From Streptococcus mitis (lineage in GTDB: Bacteria; Bacillota; Bacilli; Lactobacillales; Streptococcaceae): 64,000 nucleotides of DNA. The stretch is from the NCBI RefSeq assembly GCF_009496155.1, contig NZ_WIJP01000012.1, forward strand, positions 1 to 64,000. The letters are read 5' to 3'. Numbering within the stretch: the stretch's first letter is position 1; each line of letters opens with the position of its first letter. Below, piece by piece: positions 50,426-59,231 of this stretch. The notes beneath the pieces were generated by a model. It ran no database searches, was not told the DNA's origin, and saw only the letters and a program-made list of their open reading frames with translations. The position numbers and the translations under genes are program-made.

Positions 50426-51318
50426 CACTGCCCCCCTCCATCAGGTAATTTTTGAGCTATTTTACTTTTAAAGACTACCTTATGATCTACATCATACCCA
50501 GACATTTCGTAGATTTTCCAATGTTCTTCTCTAATTTTTAACAATCTATTTTTTGAAACACTACCACTAAGTTCTACTACTCCGTTCAAAATTGGTGAAT
50601 CCAAGTCTGCACTTACTTGCTTCATCCACATGGTATTGCTCTCCTCTCGAGATATCTCTTCGATATGGTAGGCTAACATCTCTGCCATTTGAGAAAAAAT
50701 AATCAGAAGCTCTAACAAACTATAATAATTCTGTTCTAGACTACCTACACCACTATATTCAATATCTTTGATTAATACTTGCTCTGCTTTACAAGATATA
50801 CTACTATCTGAAAACTCAACATCGTATATATCATGTTGTCTATCTCTTAAATGCGTTGATAAAAAATCTCTACCTTGTTCTCCTATAGCAACTACATTTT
50901 CCATACATTCTAATAATTGATAGCCTAAACAAACTTTCATATCCATTACCAAGCAATCAAATTCAATCACTTGGTTCGTCATTTTGAAATTTTGTAATTC
51001 TAATTTTAAATTTACCAATTCTTCTATAGCTTTTATTCCTGATTTTATCTCAAAATGGCTTAACCTATACTGATTTAAGCTCGCTCCCATTCTTTTCAGT
51101 ATTTCACTTCCAAATAAATGAGCTAATGCTATTCCATCTAATGTACTCAGGTGCTGCTGTATGATTTCAGATTGTTTACTAGACCACAAACCTTCTTGAT
51201 GAAGAGACCCAACCCCTTCTAAAATATTTTTCAACTTAACTTCATAAGTCGTCCTCTTATGTCCTCTACCAAAATAGCGATTTCTATTATCTCCAAGTAA
51301 ATAATCTACTGTTAGCAT
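50425..51318 (-). CDS. AvrD-like protein (possible syringolide-type signal synthase)
   Basis: The protein has 297 residues from MLTVDYLLGDNRNRYFG, with GGAGAAGGAT upstream (the frame opens four codons earlier at a TTG). The segments LGDNRNRYFGRGHKR, QHLSTLDGIALAHL and SNTMWMKQ resemble what I recall of AvrD of Pseudomonas syringae, which directs synthesis of syringolides, acyl-sugar-derived elicitors. There is no signal peptide or membrane segment. It heads an operon with a kinase-like protein and an ABC exporter, directly after a two-component system. The AvrD assignment rests on memory of motifs; an unrelated family is possible. Confidence 0.55.
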   Translation of the reverse strand: MLTVDYLLGDNRNRYFGRGHKRTTYEVKLKNILEGVGSLHQEGLWSSKQSEIIQQHLSTLDGIALAHLFGSEILKRMGASLNQYRLSHFEIKSGIKAIEELVNLKLELQNFKMTNQVIEFDCLVMDMKVCLGYQLLECMENVVAIGEQGRDFLSTHLRDRQHDIYDVEFSDSSISCKAEQVLIKDIEYSGVGSLEQNYYSLLELLIIFSQMAEMLAYHIEEISREESNTMWMKQVSADLDSPILNGVVELSGSVSKNRLLKIREEHWKIYEMSGYDVDHKVVFKSKIAQKLPDGGGQ

Positions 51319-51356
51319 ATCCTTCTCCAATCTATTAAACTGACTCTATCTTAAAC

Positions 51357-51410
51357 AAAAAAAGACAAGAAAGAATCCGTAATTTGCGAAAACCTTCTTG
51401 CCTTTTTAGG
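51357..51410 (-). terminator. terminator between the response regulator gene and the AvrD-like operon, reading from the TCS side
   Basis: On the minus strand AAAAGGCAAGAA pairs with TTCTTGTCTTTT around a 24-base inner part, then TTTTT. It separates TCS transcription from the biosynthetic operon, so the latter may need its own promoter or read-through; I could not identify a convincing promoter in the 40 bp that remain. Confidence 0.65.
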
Positions 51411-51415
51411 ATAAA

Positions 51416-52021
51416 TTATAAAGATACGAGATTTAATCGAATAGCCTCACGTACAGCTCCAACTCTACTCGTCACTCCCAACTTTGAACAGATATTTGAA
51501 ACATGGGTATCTACTGTTCTCCTGCTTACAAATAAACTATTTGCTATCTTTTCATTAGAATATTCTTTTACAATAAGTTCCAATACACTTAACTCCGTAT
51601 CTGTCAATAGATTATTTTCTTGCTTTTCTAACAAACCATCTGGGATAACGTGATTTCCCTTATAAACAGCATAAATTGCACTCTTAACATCCAAATAAGA
51701 ACTTTCTTTGGGTAAAAAAGCTTGAATCCCAAAATCCATCGCTCTCTTATGTAACAAAGTGTCATAAAATCCTGATAAAAGAACTATCTTGGGAACTGTA
51801 TTCAGAAATCTATTTATCTGACTAATAACATCAAATGCCGTTACTCCTTTCAGCATAAAATCCATAACTAGCACATCTACCTTTTCATTCATAAGACAGA
51901 GAAGTAAATCTGCTACTTCTGTATAGGAACCAACAATTTCAAAATTATCTTCCTTTAAAAAATAGTTCTCCAATCCTTGTAATACTAAACTGTGATCATC
52001 AATCAAAACCAAACGAATCAT
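51416..52021 (-). CDS. NarL/LuxR-family response regulator (ComA-like)
   Basis: The protein has 201 residues. The receiver domain has acidic residues in VLIDDH, the phosphorylation site Asp54 in VLVMDFMLKG, the Ser in VLLSGF and Lys in FLPKESS. The LuxR-type HTH occupies about 140-195 (LTDTELSVLELIVKEYSNEKIANSLFVSRRTVDTHVSNI region). It overlaps the kinase gene by 23 bp. It is expected to control the adjacent AvrD-like operon. Confidence 0.9.
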   Translation of the reverse strand: MIRLVLIDDHSLVLQGLENYFLKEDNFEIVGSYTEVADLLLCLMNEKVDVLVMDFMLKGVTAFDVISQINRFLNTVPKIVLLSGFYDTLLHKRAMDFGIQAFLPKESSYLDVKSAIYAVYKGNHVIPDGLLEKQENNLLTDTELSVLELIVKEYSNEKIANSLFVSRRTVDTHVSNICSKLGVTSRVGAVREAIRLNLVSL

Positions 52022-53765
52022 TTTTCTTCCCCTCTATAGGTATCCGTATCTTCACACTTGTAGGTTCTATATTTATCTGAACAGTTCCCCCCAATAAATG
52101 AACCTTCTCTACAATTCTATTTAAACCAAAATGATGTTCATTAGACTGATAGTTTCCCTTAAAAATACCATCATCTATAACTTCAATTGATAAAATCTTT
52201 TCTTTTGTAGATAAATCTACAGTAATTTCTCTAGCATTCCCATGAAGAATACTATTATTCACTAGTTCTTTAACTGTCCTTAATACAAACGTGCCCACTT
52301 TATCATTAACTTTTTCTTCATCTATTGAAAAAGTTGTCATAATCGAAACAGTTTCCATCTTCATGAATTGATTTAATATGCTAGTAATAGATTCTTTCAA
52401 CCCTAATTCATGCACCATTAAAGGATAGATATTGGAACATAAATCTCTTAATTCAAAGACAATATCATCCAACATCTCTAATAAAGCTATCCTATTAATT
52501 TGTTCACTAATTTCTAACTGCTTTTTATAATAAATAACCTTCTGAATTGTAGTATCATGTATAAACGTTGCAATTTCTTCCCTCTCCAATTCAGTAGCTA
52601 CAAAAGTATGAAAACTACTAAAGATTCCCTCCATCTTATGGCTAATCAACATCATTTTCCTTATTTCAGGTAACAAAGCTAGCGAAAAAAGAAAAGTGTA
52701 AAGAACGAAAAAAATTGGAGAAAATTCTCTTAATAACAGACTAAAAAGAATAATTAGACTAGTAAAAAACACGGCAAATATCAAGTTATATATGAATGGA
52801 TTCCACTTCCAAGCAACATATATCATTCGTTCTAATATCAAGTTATTCACAATAGAGAACAAAATAAGCAACAACAGAGGAATACTATAAATAAACGAAA
52901 CTTCCTTACCAATCGGAAAAATATATCCAAAAAATAGAGGAAATAAGGCAAGAACTGCTAAAAATAAGGTGTGAATTGGCAACATTTCTCTTCTCTGATA
53001 GTAATTTATAAGCATCTTTAACAGTAGGATAACTAAAAAGAAAAATACTAAATAAAATACTCCCCTAGAAAAAAAGATGGTTAAAAAATCAATGGGCTGT
53101 ATAAGATTATAAACATACAAAAGTTGAGTTATGAGTGAATAGCCCAGTATAATACGAGAAAAGTTAGAAATGGTTGAACCTTTTATCTTTAAGACTAACA
53201 CTCTAATGAAGATATCCATGAATAATGGAAATGAAGTCAAATATGAAATTAATAGACTACGACCAAATACATCTCCTATACTTGATGGAATAATCGATAA
53301 TAACATCAGACTAGTATAAATAATAAAATAAAAATATCGTTTCCCAGTTTTCCCTCTACTTCTACCTTTTATGTATAAGCGAAATAACAGTAGAATCAGA
53401 AAAGCAATGATTGATAAAACAAGAAAGATAATTTGGCTTGATCTCCCAGATTCTATTATTAAAGTCTTTGAAATTCCTCTATCTAATACTGTCACAGAAT
53501 GAAGCGGTTCAACAATTAAAAATCGAGATAATAAGAAATTACTATCTGGATTCTGACCGTCTATTTGTATAATAGATGACCCTATTATCTCTTGATGATT
53601 CGCAAAGCTTCCCAGATTATGGACTTGTCTAACTATCCATTCATTATCATGTTTATCTACGGTGATTCCACTGTATGTTCGATTATACACCGCAAATGAA
53701 AAATAAAGAAAGAAAATAAATAACAAAACTAAATAAAATCGAAATGTTTTTGACTTCATTTCCAT
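51999..53765 (-). CDS. polytopic sensor histidine kinase (ComP-like, HisKA_3)
   Basis: The protein has 588 residues; start MEMKSKTFRFYL is chosen because GGAG lies 6 nt upstream. After a first membrane segment an outer loop (about 30-100) with GSSIIQIDGQNPDSNFLL resembles a PDZ-like fold, as in Bacillus ComP. Then come about seven further membrane segments to near residue 370. The HisKA_3 phosphoacceptor His lies in ATFIHDTTIQKV at about 400, and the HATPase N box in LRTVKELVNNSILHGNA near 500. Such kinases sense small signals from outside or inside the membrane. The ligand is unknown. Confidence 0.85.
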   Translation of the reverse strand: MEMKSKTFRFYLVLLFIFFLYFSFAVYNRTYSGITVDKHDNEWIVRQVHNLGSFANHQEIIGSSIIQIDGQNPDSNFLLSRFLIVEPLHSVTVLDRGISKTLIIESGRSSQIIFLVLSIIAFLILLLFRLYIKGRSRGKTGKRYFYFIIYTSLMLLSIIPSSIGDVFGRSLLISYLTSFPLFMDIFIRVLVLKIKGSTISNFSRIILGYSLITQLLYVYNLIQPIDFLTIFFSRGVFYLVFFFLVILLLKMLINYYQRREMLPIHTLFLAVLALFPLFFGYIFPIGKEVSFIYSIPLLLLILFSIVNNLILERMIYVAWKWNPFIYNLIFAVFFTSLIILFSLLLREFSPIFFVLYTFLFSLALLPEIRKMMLISHKMEGIFSSFHTFVATELEREEIATFIHDTTIQKVIYYKKQLEISEQINRIALLEMLDDIVFELRDLCSNIYPLMVHELGLKESITSILNQFMKMETVSIMTTFSIDEEKVNDKVGTFVLRTVKELVNNSILHGNAREITVDLSTKEKILSIEVIDDGIFKGNYQSNEHHFGLNRIVEKVHLLGGTVQINIEPTSVKIRIPIEGKKNDSFGFD

Positions 53766-53798
53766 TAAATCTCCATATTTCAATCGATATTGATGTTT

Positions 53799-53828
53799 AT
53801 TCTACCATTTTTTCATTCAATAAGACAA
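53799..53828 (-). promoter_or_regulatory. promoter of the two-component system genes
   Basis: On the minus strand TTGTCT (53823-53828) and TAGAAT (53799-53804) are 18 nt apart, 34 bp before the kinase ATG. Confidence 0.55.
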
Positions 53829-53887
53829 GTTTTATAGTTAAATTTATCCTTTTTTATTTCGAGATATAACTGATATAATCTTCCTCC

Positions 53888-54163
53888 ATGGGAAATCCCT
53901 ACCTCTTTAACCAAATCAACCACTACTTTAAAACAGGAGAGATCCTACCTGATTTGACCTTTGAAGACAAGATGAAAATTGCCTACGAACACTTGAAACG
54001 CTTGATTAACCTCAAAGGGGAAAATGTCGCAGTTCGTGAATTCCGTGGCCTCGCTCCTCACTACCTCCGTGGAACATCTGGCGCTGCCAAACTTCGTGGA
54101 GCCATTTCACAAGCTAGCACCCTAGAAGAGATTGAAGCCCTCTTGCAATTGGATAAGGCTTAA
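53888..54163 (+). pseudogene. duplicated 3' end of dusB (91 codons)
   Basis: The frame [18 protein letters not shown] to ALLQLDKA equals the last 91 residues of DusB at 45723-45998, with a few substitutions. The match starts exactly at ATGGGAAATCCC and ends at the stop codon, 276 bp in both copies. It has no barrel and is not functional. It is followed by a terminator, so it may be the original dusB end, displaced when the cassette between the copies arrived, or a recombination scar. Confidence 0.9.
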
Positions 54164-54169
54164 TAGACC

Positions 54170-54204
54170 AAAACCCGTAACTCTCTTAAAGGTTACGGGT
54201 TTTT
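54170..54204 (+). terminator. terminator after the dusB remnant
   Basis: AAAACCCGTAAC pairs with GGTTACGGGTTTTT around CTCTCTTAAA. It probably once ended the dusB transcript. Confidence 0.85.
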
Positions 54205-54233
54205 GATTGTAAAAATTCAAATACTGAGAGCTA

Positions 54234-54914
54234 TTATTGATTCAAAGCAACACTGGAAACCTTGCCATCCGCTCCTGTTGTAATTTGGATGACTTTTCCT
54301 CCACCGATTTTGGCATTATACTTGCCATCATCAAGAGTATAAGAATAGCCTCTGATAGAGTAGTTTTCTTTCTTTCCATCAGCAGATTCTACTGTAAATT
54401 GACCACCTGATGAAACTGTGATGGTTTCACCATTAGCTCCCTTCCAATTGCCCGCTGCAGCTGAGAAATCACCATCTACCATGGTTAAAACACCCTTGTA
54501 GCGTTTATTTTGCTCTGCTTGCTTGTCTTGAAGTTTGCGGTCAGTTGTAGGATCATAGCTTGATTGGTTAGACTGGGCTTGAGGAGCCTGAGCAGGCGTT
54601 TGTTGACTAGCTGCCTGTTGATTAGACACCTCTTGACCTTGTCTTTGCTCTGGTGCAGGTGTTGCTGGTGATGGTGTTGTAGTTGCTGAAGATTGATCAG
54701 TAGACGCCTTGGCCTTTTCAGATGAAGCTGAACTTGAGGACTTCTGAGTCTTGCTTTCTTTGCTAGCAGAAGCTGCTTTAGAGCTTGATGATTGGCTTGT
54801 CTTAGCAGAACTGCTTGCTTGAGTTGTTTCCTTTTTATTTCCACAAGCTCCTAATAGTAGGGTAGAAGCTAATACAGTTGCTGTCATCAATTTGATATAG
54901 GTTTTCTTTTTCAT
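54234..54914 (-). CDS. Ser/Gln-rich lipoprotein with a C-terminal small beta domain (DUF6287-like)
   Basis: The protein has 226 residues. A lipoprotein signal ending LLLGAC is followed by a low-complexity Ser/Lys/Ala linker (about 30-90) and a Gln/Pro-rich linker (90-125) that would span the wall. The C-terminal domain (about 140-226) contains LTMVDGDFSAAAGNW, GGQFTVESADG and DGKYNAKIGGG, seen in streptococcal lipoproteins of unknown function. It is transcribed convergently with the dusB remnant. No catalytic motif was seen. Confidence 0.8.
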   Translation of the reverse strand: MKKKTYIKLMTATVLASTLLLGACGNKKETTQASSSAKTSQSSSSKAASASKESKTQKSSSSASSEKAKASTDQSSATTTPSPATPAPEQRQGQEVSNQQAASQQTPAQAPQAQSNQSSYDPTTDRKLQDKQAEQNKRYKGVLTMVDGDFSAAAGNWKGANGETITVSSGGQFTVESADGKKENYSIRGYSYTLDDGKYNAKIGGGKVIQITTGADGKVSSVALNQ

Positions 54915-55189
54915 TTTTCTACTCCTTTGTAATGTTTTAGAAATATAAAGAAATCTTTTTGTAATACAATTGTAACATTCGTATTTAAATATGTCAACAA
55001 TTTATCTAAACTATTTTAAAAATATTAAATACTTTAGATACATTTACTCCTCCTACTCTTCTATTCGTAATAAAACAGAAAAACAGGAGATTTTCCTGTT
55101 AAAAATTTGACTTTTTTATGTAATCGCTTTCGTTGTATTAGGCAAAGGAATATAATGACATTGAAATAGGATATTGGAGGTGCACTCTT

Positions 55190-55420
55190 ATGCTAAATAA
55201 GTATTACAAGTATCTTCCTTGGTTTATTTTGGGAGCGATTGGTTCTTATAAATCAGCAATTCACTATGGTAAAACTTCATTTGATGTCTTCTATCTGACT
55301 ACAGTCTTTATGATTTTCTATATGGCTTTGTTATTCCTACACGAAAAATATCTCAAGTATCGATACAAAGACTTTTTTACTCACATGTTGAGAAATTCTA
55401 AGAAAGATAGCCACCCATAA
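55190..55420 (+). CDS. small membrane protein of unknown function
   Basis: The protein has 76 residues. Two hydrophobic segments (about 8-22 and 34-50) are followed by a basic C-terminal tail (EKYLKYRYKDFF, NSKKDSHP). A good ribosome site (GGAGGTG) precedes the ATG, and TATAAT lies at 55149-55154, so it looks like a real short gene. I do not recognise the family. It stands between the lipoprotein gene and the convergent clpC. Confidence 0.7.
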   Translation: MLNKYYKYLPWFILGAIGSYKSAIHYGKTSFDVFYLTTVFMIFYMALLFLHEKYLKYRYKDFFTHMLRNSKKDSHP

Positions 55421-55462
55421 AAGCAGTCACAACAGCAAAGCCATCTCATGATGGTACATAAA

Positions 55463-55492
55463 GAGGTCGGGAACTTTTCCCGACCTCACTTT
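55463..55492. terminator. terminator between the small membrane protein gene and clpC
   Basis: GAGGTCGGGAA pairs perfectly with TTCCCGACCTC around CTT and is followed by CACTTTTAT on the plus strand. It is the likely common end of the two convergent transcripts. Confidence 0.75.
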
Positions 55493-57924
55493 TATGCAAT
55501 ATCAAATTTTAACTGGCCTGCTTTGACACCAATCTTAAGTGTGCTGCCTGCCTCTAATTCTCCCTTGAGAAGAAGTTCTGCCAACTTGTCTTCCACTTCT
55601 GTTTGTAGGGTTCTGCGAAGTGGACGAGCCCCCATCTCTGGGTCATATCCTTGATTTGCCAACAATTTCAGTGCGGAAGCTTGTAATTTCAAGTCAATAC
55701 CTTTTTCAGCCAAACTTGTCACTAAAGGTTTGACCATAATCTTCACCACTTCCTGCATATGGTCGCTAGAAAGGCTATGGAAGACCACCTTTTCATCAAT
55801 ACGGTTGATAAACTCAGGTCTATAAGCTTTTTTCAGCTCTTCAAACATGCGTTTTTCCATATTTTCCTGGTCAAAACGAATGTCCTTAGCCCCAAATCCG
55901 ACAGTCTTGTCATCCCGAAGGGCTGTCGCACCAAGGTTTGACGTCATGATGATAATGGTATTTGAAAAGTCGACCTTGCGGCCCTTGCTATCGGTCAAGA
56001 CACCGTCATCCAAGACCTGCAAGAGAACATTAAAGATGTCTGGGTGGGCCTTCTCCACCTCGTCAAAGAGGAGAACGGAATAGGGTTTGTTGCGAACCTT
56101 CTCTGTCAACTCCCCACCTTCTTCATAACCCACATAACCAGGAGGCGCTCCATTGAGACGGCTGGCTGCGAATTTCTCCATGTACTCACTCATATCAAAG
56201 CGGATAAGAGCTGATTCGTCATCAAAAAGAACTTCTGCTAGAGCCTTAGCCAATTCGGTCTTCCCGACACCTGTAGGCCCTAAGAACATAAAGGAACCAA
56301 TCGGACGCTTATGACTGCGAATCCCTGACTGATTGCGACGAATGGCACGGCTAATGCTTAAAACTGCTTGATCTTGACCGATGACACGTTTGTGTAGTTC
56401 AGCTTCCAAGTTCAGGTATTTCTTAGCATCAGTCTGAGTCAGTTTTTGGACTGGGATACCTGACAAACGACTCAAGGTGGTCAAAATATCAGACTCTGTC
56501 ACCAAGTCTTTATAGACAGGCACTTGCTCTTCTTTTGCTATTAGCTGGGCTGCCTGTTTCCACTTGCCATCCATCAAAGCCTTCTCAGCTGGACTCAAAC
56601 CTGAATCGTCTGCTTTTACATGCTTTGCCCTATTTTGCACTGTTGCTGCCGCTTCATCTAAGAGGTCGATAGCAGAGTCTGGCAAGTGACGACTAGTCAA
56701 GTAACGATGGGCCATCTTAACAGCTGTTTCAACCGCTTCATCTGTGATTTGCACACGGTGATGTTTCTCATAAGTCGCCTTCAAACCTTGCAAAATAATC
56801 ATGCTGTCTGCCACACTTGGCTCTTCAATCGTCACTTTGGCAAAACGACGAGAAAGGGCTGCGTCTTTTTCAATGTGTTTTTGATATTCTTCCTGAGTGG
56901 TCGCACCAACCGTTCTCAAAGTTCCACGCGCCAAGGCTGGCTTCAAGATATTGGCTGCATCCAGAGTCGAATCAATCCCGCTCCCAGAACCCATGATGGT
57001 GTGGAGCTCATCGATAAAGAGGATGACTTGGCCATCTTCTTCAATATCCTTGATGATATTGTTCATGCGTTCTTCAAAGTCACCACGGAAGCGTGTCCCT
57101 GCAACAACGTTCATCAAATCAAGCTCTAACACGCGCATCTTAGCCATTTCCGCAGGTACATCACCACTAGCAATACGCTGGGCAAGACCAAGCGCCAGAG
57201 CAGTTTTCCCGACACCAGCATCCCCAACCAAGACAGGATTATTCTTGGTTTTACGGCTCAAGATTTGAATCATACGGGAGATTTCCTTGTCTCGACCGAT
57301 GACTGGTTCTAACTTGCCAGAACGCGCTTGCTCTGTCAAATCATGCGTATAGTCCTCTAGACCACCACTCGGAGTCTGTGGCATACCCATCATATTAGCC
57401 ATAGAATTTTGCTTGTCAGCTACTGTACGATGGCGTTGGCGTAAGGCCTTGAGATCTTCTCGAGTCCAACCTGCACGCTCTTCTAGATTTCGACGTAGGG
57501 CAGCAATCTTAACCTGATCTTTCTTGTCTTCATAAGAAAAACCTGCTCTCTCCAAGATACGAGTTGCCAAGGCATTGCCATCATGCAAAATCGCATAGAG
57601 GACATGCTCTGTCCCTAGCACCTTAGCATGGACCACTGATGCTACATATTCGGCTTCATCAAAGAGAACCTGCAAACGATGGGAGAACGACAACTCCGTA
57701 AAAGTTTCATCCTGGCTATAGTCCGTTTCAGTCAGTTCCAAAGCCACCTCTTCTAAACGGTCCATTTCATATGGATAATCATTTAAAGTCGCCCCTGCCA
57801 CACTATAACTATGATTGGACATGGCAATCAACAAGTGCCAAGACTCTAGATAACGAGCTCCAAAATGGCCAGCAACCATGTAGGCACTTTCGATACATTC
57901 ATTCAATGCTTTTGAATAGTTCAT
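55492..57924 (-). CDS. clpC: ClpC, AAA+ unfoldase of the Clp protease
   Basis: The protein has 810 residues. It has the N-terminal Clp_N repeats (1-145), first AAA with Walker [16 protein letters not shown] and [14 protein letters not shown], a middle UVR-like/M region, and second AAA with [16 protein letters not shown] and [12 protein letters not shown]. The C-terminal region carries the small domain. It unfolds proteins for ClpP, and in pneumococcus affects autolysis and competence. It starts 1 bp after the ctsR stop, under CtsR control. Confidence 0.95.
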   Translation of the reverse strand: MNYSKALNECIESAYMVAGHFGARYLESWHLLIAMSNHSYSVAGATLNDYPYEMDRLEEVALELTETDYSQDETFTELSFSHRLQVLFDEAEYVASVVHAKVLGTEHVLYAILHDGNALATRILERAGFSYEDKKDQVKIAALRRNLEERAGWTREDLKALRQRHRTVADKQNSMANMMGMPQTPSGGLEDYTHDLTEQARSGKLEPVIGRDKEISRMIQILSRKTKNNPVLVGDAGVGKTALALGLAQRIASGDVPAEMAKMRVLELDLMNVVAGTRFRGDFEERMNNIIKDIEEDGQVILFIDELHTIMGSGSGIDSTLDAANILKPALARGTLRTVGATTQEEYQKHIEKDAALSRRFAKVTIEEPSVADSMIILQGLKATYEKHHRVQITDEAVETAVKMAHRYLTSRHLPDSAIDLLDEAAATVQNRAKHVKADDSGLSPAEKALMDGKWKQAAQLIAKEEQVPVYKDLVTESDILTTLSRLSGIPVQKLTQTDAKKYLNLEAELHKRVIGQDQAVLSISRAIRRNQSGIRSHKRPIGSFMFLGPTGVGKTELAKALAEVLFDDESALIRFDMSEYMEKFAASRLNGAPPGYVGYEEGGELTEKVRNKPYSVLLFDEVEKAHPDIFNVLLQVLDDGVLTDSKGRKVDFSNTIIIMTSNLGATALRDDKTVGFGAKDIRFDQENMEKRMFEELKKAYRPEFINRIDEKVVFHSLSSDHMQEVVKIMVKPLVTSLAEKGIDLKLQASALKLLANQGYDPEMGARPLRRTLQTEVEDKLAELLLKGELEAGSTLKIGVKAGQLKFDIA

Positions 57925-57925
57925 C

Positions 57926-58384
57926 TTACTTCCCTTTTCTATCTACCTCTTGTATGACCTGTCGTAGCATGTCTGCTCGAAGGATTGGTGCTTCTTCTCC
58001 TAGAACGCGATCCAAAGCTACTGCCATCAGCAAATTCATCTCCTGCTTGGTCATCAATTCCTGCTCAACCAAAAGCTGCAGAATATCTTCGTAAATTTCT
58101 TGACTAACTCTCTCACCAATCGAGTAAAGTAGCTCCCTGAGCATTTCATGATGACTAGAAAACTCAATCCGTCCTATACGAATGTAGCCTCCGCCACCAC
58201 GCTTACTTTCAACCAAGTAGCCTCTACTTTCCGTAAAGCGTGTCTTGATTACATAGTTAATCTGACTAGGAACAACCTGAAAGGTATCTGCCAACTGACT
58301 CCGTTGCAACTCCACAATTCCAGATTGATCTAAAATCGCCTTGATGTAGGCCTCAATATGATCCGATGTATTTTTAAATCTCAT
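57926..58384 (-). CDS. ctsR: CtsR, repressor of class III heat-shock genes
   Basis: The protein has 152 residues. The winged helix (LADTFQVVPSQINYVIKTRF) is followed by the wing with the glycine-rich RGGGGYIRIGR that senses temperature. It represses the ctsR-clpC operon and other clp genes by binding a heptad direct repeat, which is present upstream. It is the first gene of the operon. Confidence 0.95.
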   Translation of the reverse strand: MRFKNTSDHIEAYIKAILDQSGIVELQRSQLADTFQVVPSQINYVIKTRFTESRGYLVESKRGGGGYIRIGRIEFSSHHEMLRELLYSIGERVSQEIYEDILQLLVEQELMTKQEMNLLMAVALDRVLGEEAPILRADMLRQVIQEVDRKGK

Positions 58385-58409
58385 TACAAACCCACCTCTC
58401 TCTTTAAAC

Positions 58410-58432
58410 CTTGACTATCTTTGACTATTATA
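58410..58432 (-). promoter_or_regulatory. CtsR operator and -10 box of ctsR-clpC
   Basis: On the minus strand TATAAT (58427-58432) is followed directly by AGTCAAAGATAGTCAAG (58410-58426), which fits the CtsR repeat RGTCAAANANRGTCAAA except at the end. Confidence 0.85.
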
Positions 58433-58456
58433 CCGAAATTTTCTCATTTTTAAAAG

Positions 58457-58496
58457 AAAAAGGGCGCTGGTAAAGGATAATCTTCACCAACTCCCT
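58457..58496 (-). terminator. terminator of the thiamine-precursor ABC operon
   Basis: On the minus strand an imperfect stem AGGGAGTTGGT with ACCAGCGCCCT is followed by TTTTTC, directly after the ATPase gene stop. Confidence 0.7.
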
Positions 58497-58502
58497 ATTT
58501 TT

Positions 58503-59231
58503 CTACTTATCTAAGCCTAATTCTGCCAAGATTTGACGTTTATAGGCAATCTTTTGCACCTCTTTGTCCTCAGCTTCAGACCAATCTAGTTTAATTTCTG
58601 AAACAATCTGTCCAGGACGATTTTTCAAGATATAGATGCGGTCGCTGAGATTGAGGGCCTCCTCGATACTATGCGTGATGATTAGGGTCGTTAGCTGCAA
58701 CTGCTTGTGAATCTCAAGGTACCAAGCGTGGAGTTCCATCTTGGTCATCTCATCCAAGGCGCTAAAGGCCTCATCTAAGAGAAAGAGCTTGTGCCCGAAA
58801 AGGTAAGTTCGAAGCAAGGCTACACGCTGACGCATCCCGCCACTGAGTTCATGAGGGTATTTATCTCTTACAGCTGTCAACTGGAAGGTCGCAAGAATTT
58901 CATCCGCGCGGGCAATGGCTTCCGCCTTATCCACTTTTTGAATCAAGAGGGGCAGAATGATATTACCAAGCACCGTCTTGTGCTCCAAGAGCAAGTCCTT
59001 TTGCAACATATAACTCACGCGCCCCTTGGGATTTTCTTCACCATCAAGGACAATTCTCCCTGACTGGACTTCTAAAATTCCAGCGATCAGATTAAAGAGA
59101 GTGGTTTTTCCAACACCACTTGGGCCTAAGATAGAAACCACTTCACCTGAAGTCACCTGCAGGTTAATGTTCTCTAAAATTTTCTCCTCGCCATAGGCAT
59201 AACTGACGTGTTCTAGTCTAATTTCTGTCAT
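58503..59231 (-). CDS. thiZ: ThiZ-like ABC ATPase for a thiamine precursor
   Basis: The protein has 242 residues of the TauB/SsuB type ATPase. Walker A is LGPSGVGKTTLFNLIAG, signature LSGGMRQRVALLR, Walker B LFLLDEAFSALD and H-loop IITHS. It is the last gene of the operon MTH1187-like, permease, substrate-binding protein, ATPase, and abuts the preceding gene (shared base at 59231). It powers uptake of a pyrimidine thiamine precursor. The role is inferred from the TPP riboswitch upstream. Confidence 0.85.
   Translation of the reverse strand: MTEIRLEHVSYAYGEEKILENINLQVTSGEVVSILGPSGVGKTTLFNLIAGILEVQSGRIVLDGEENPKGRVSYMLQKDLLLEHKTVLGNIILPLLIQKVDKAEAIARADEILATFQLTAVRDKYPHELSGGMRQRVALLRTYLFGHKLFLLDEAFSALDEMTKMELHAWYLEIHKQLQLTTLIITHSIEEALNLSDRIYILKNRPGQIVSEIKLDWSEAEDKEVQKIAYKRQILAELGLDK

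Noticed and set aside
53888..54163. 91-residue protein as an independent gene
   Set aside because: It is identical in extent to the end of dusB and contains no complete domain, so it is a remnant.
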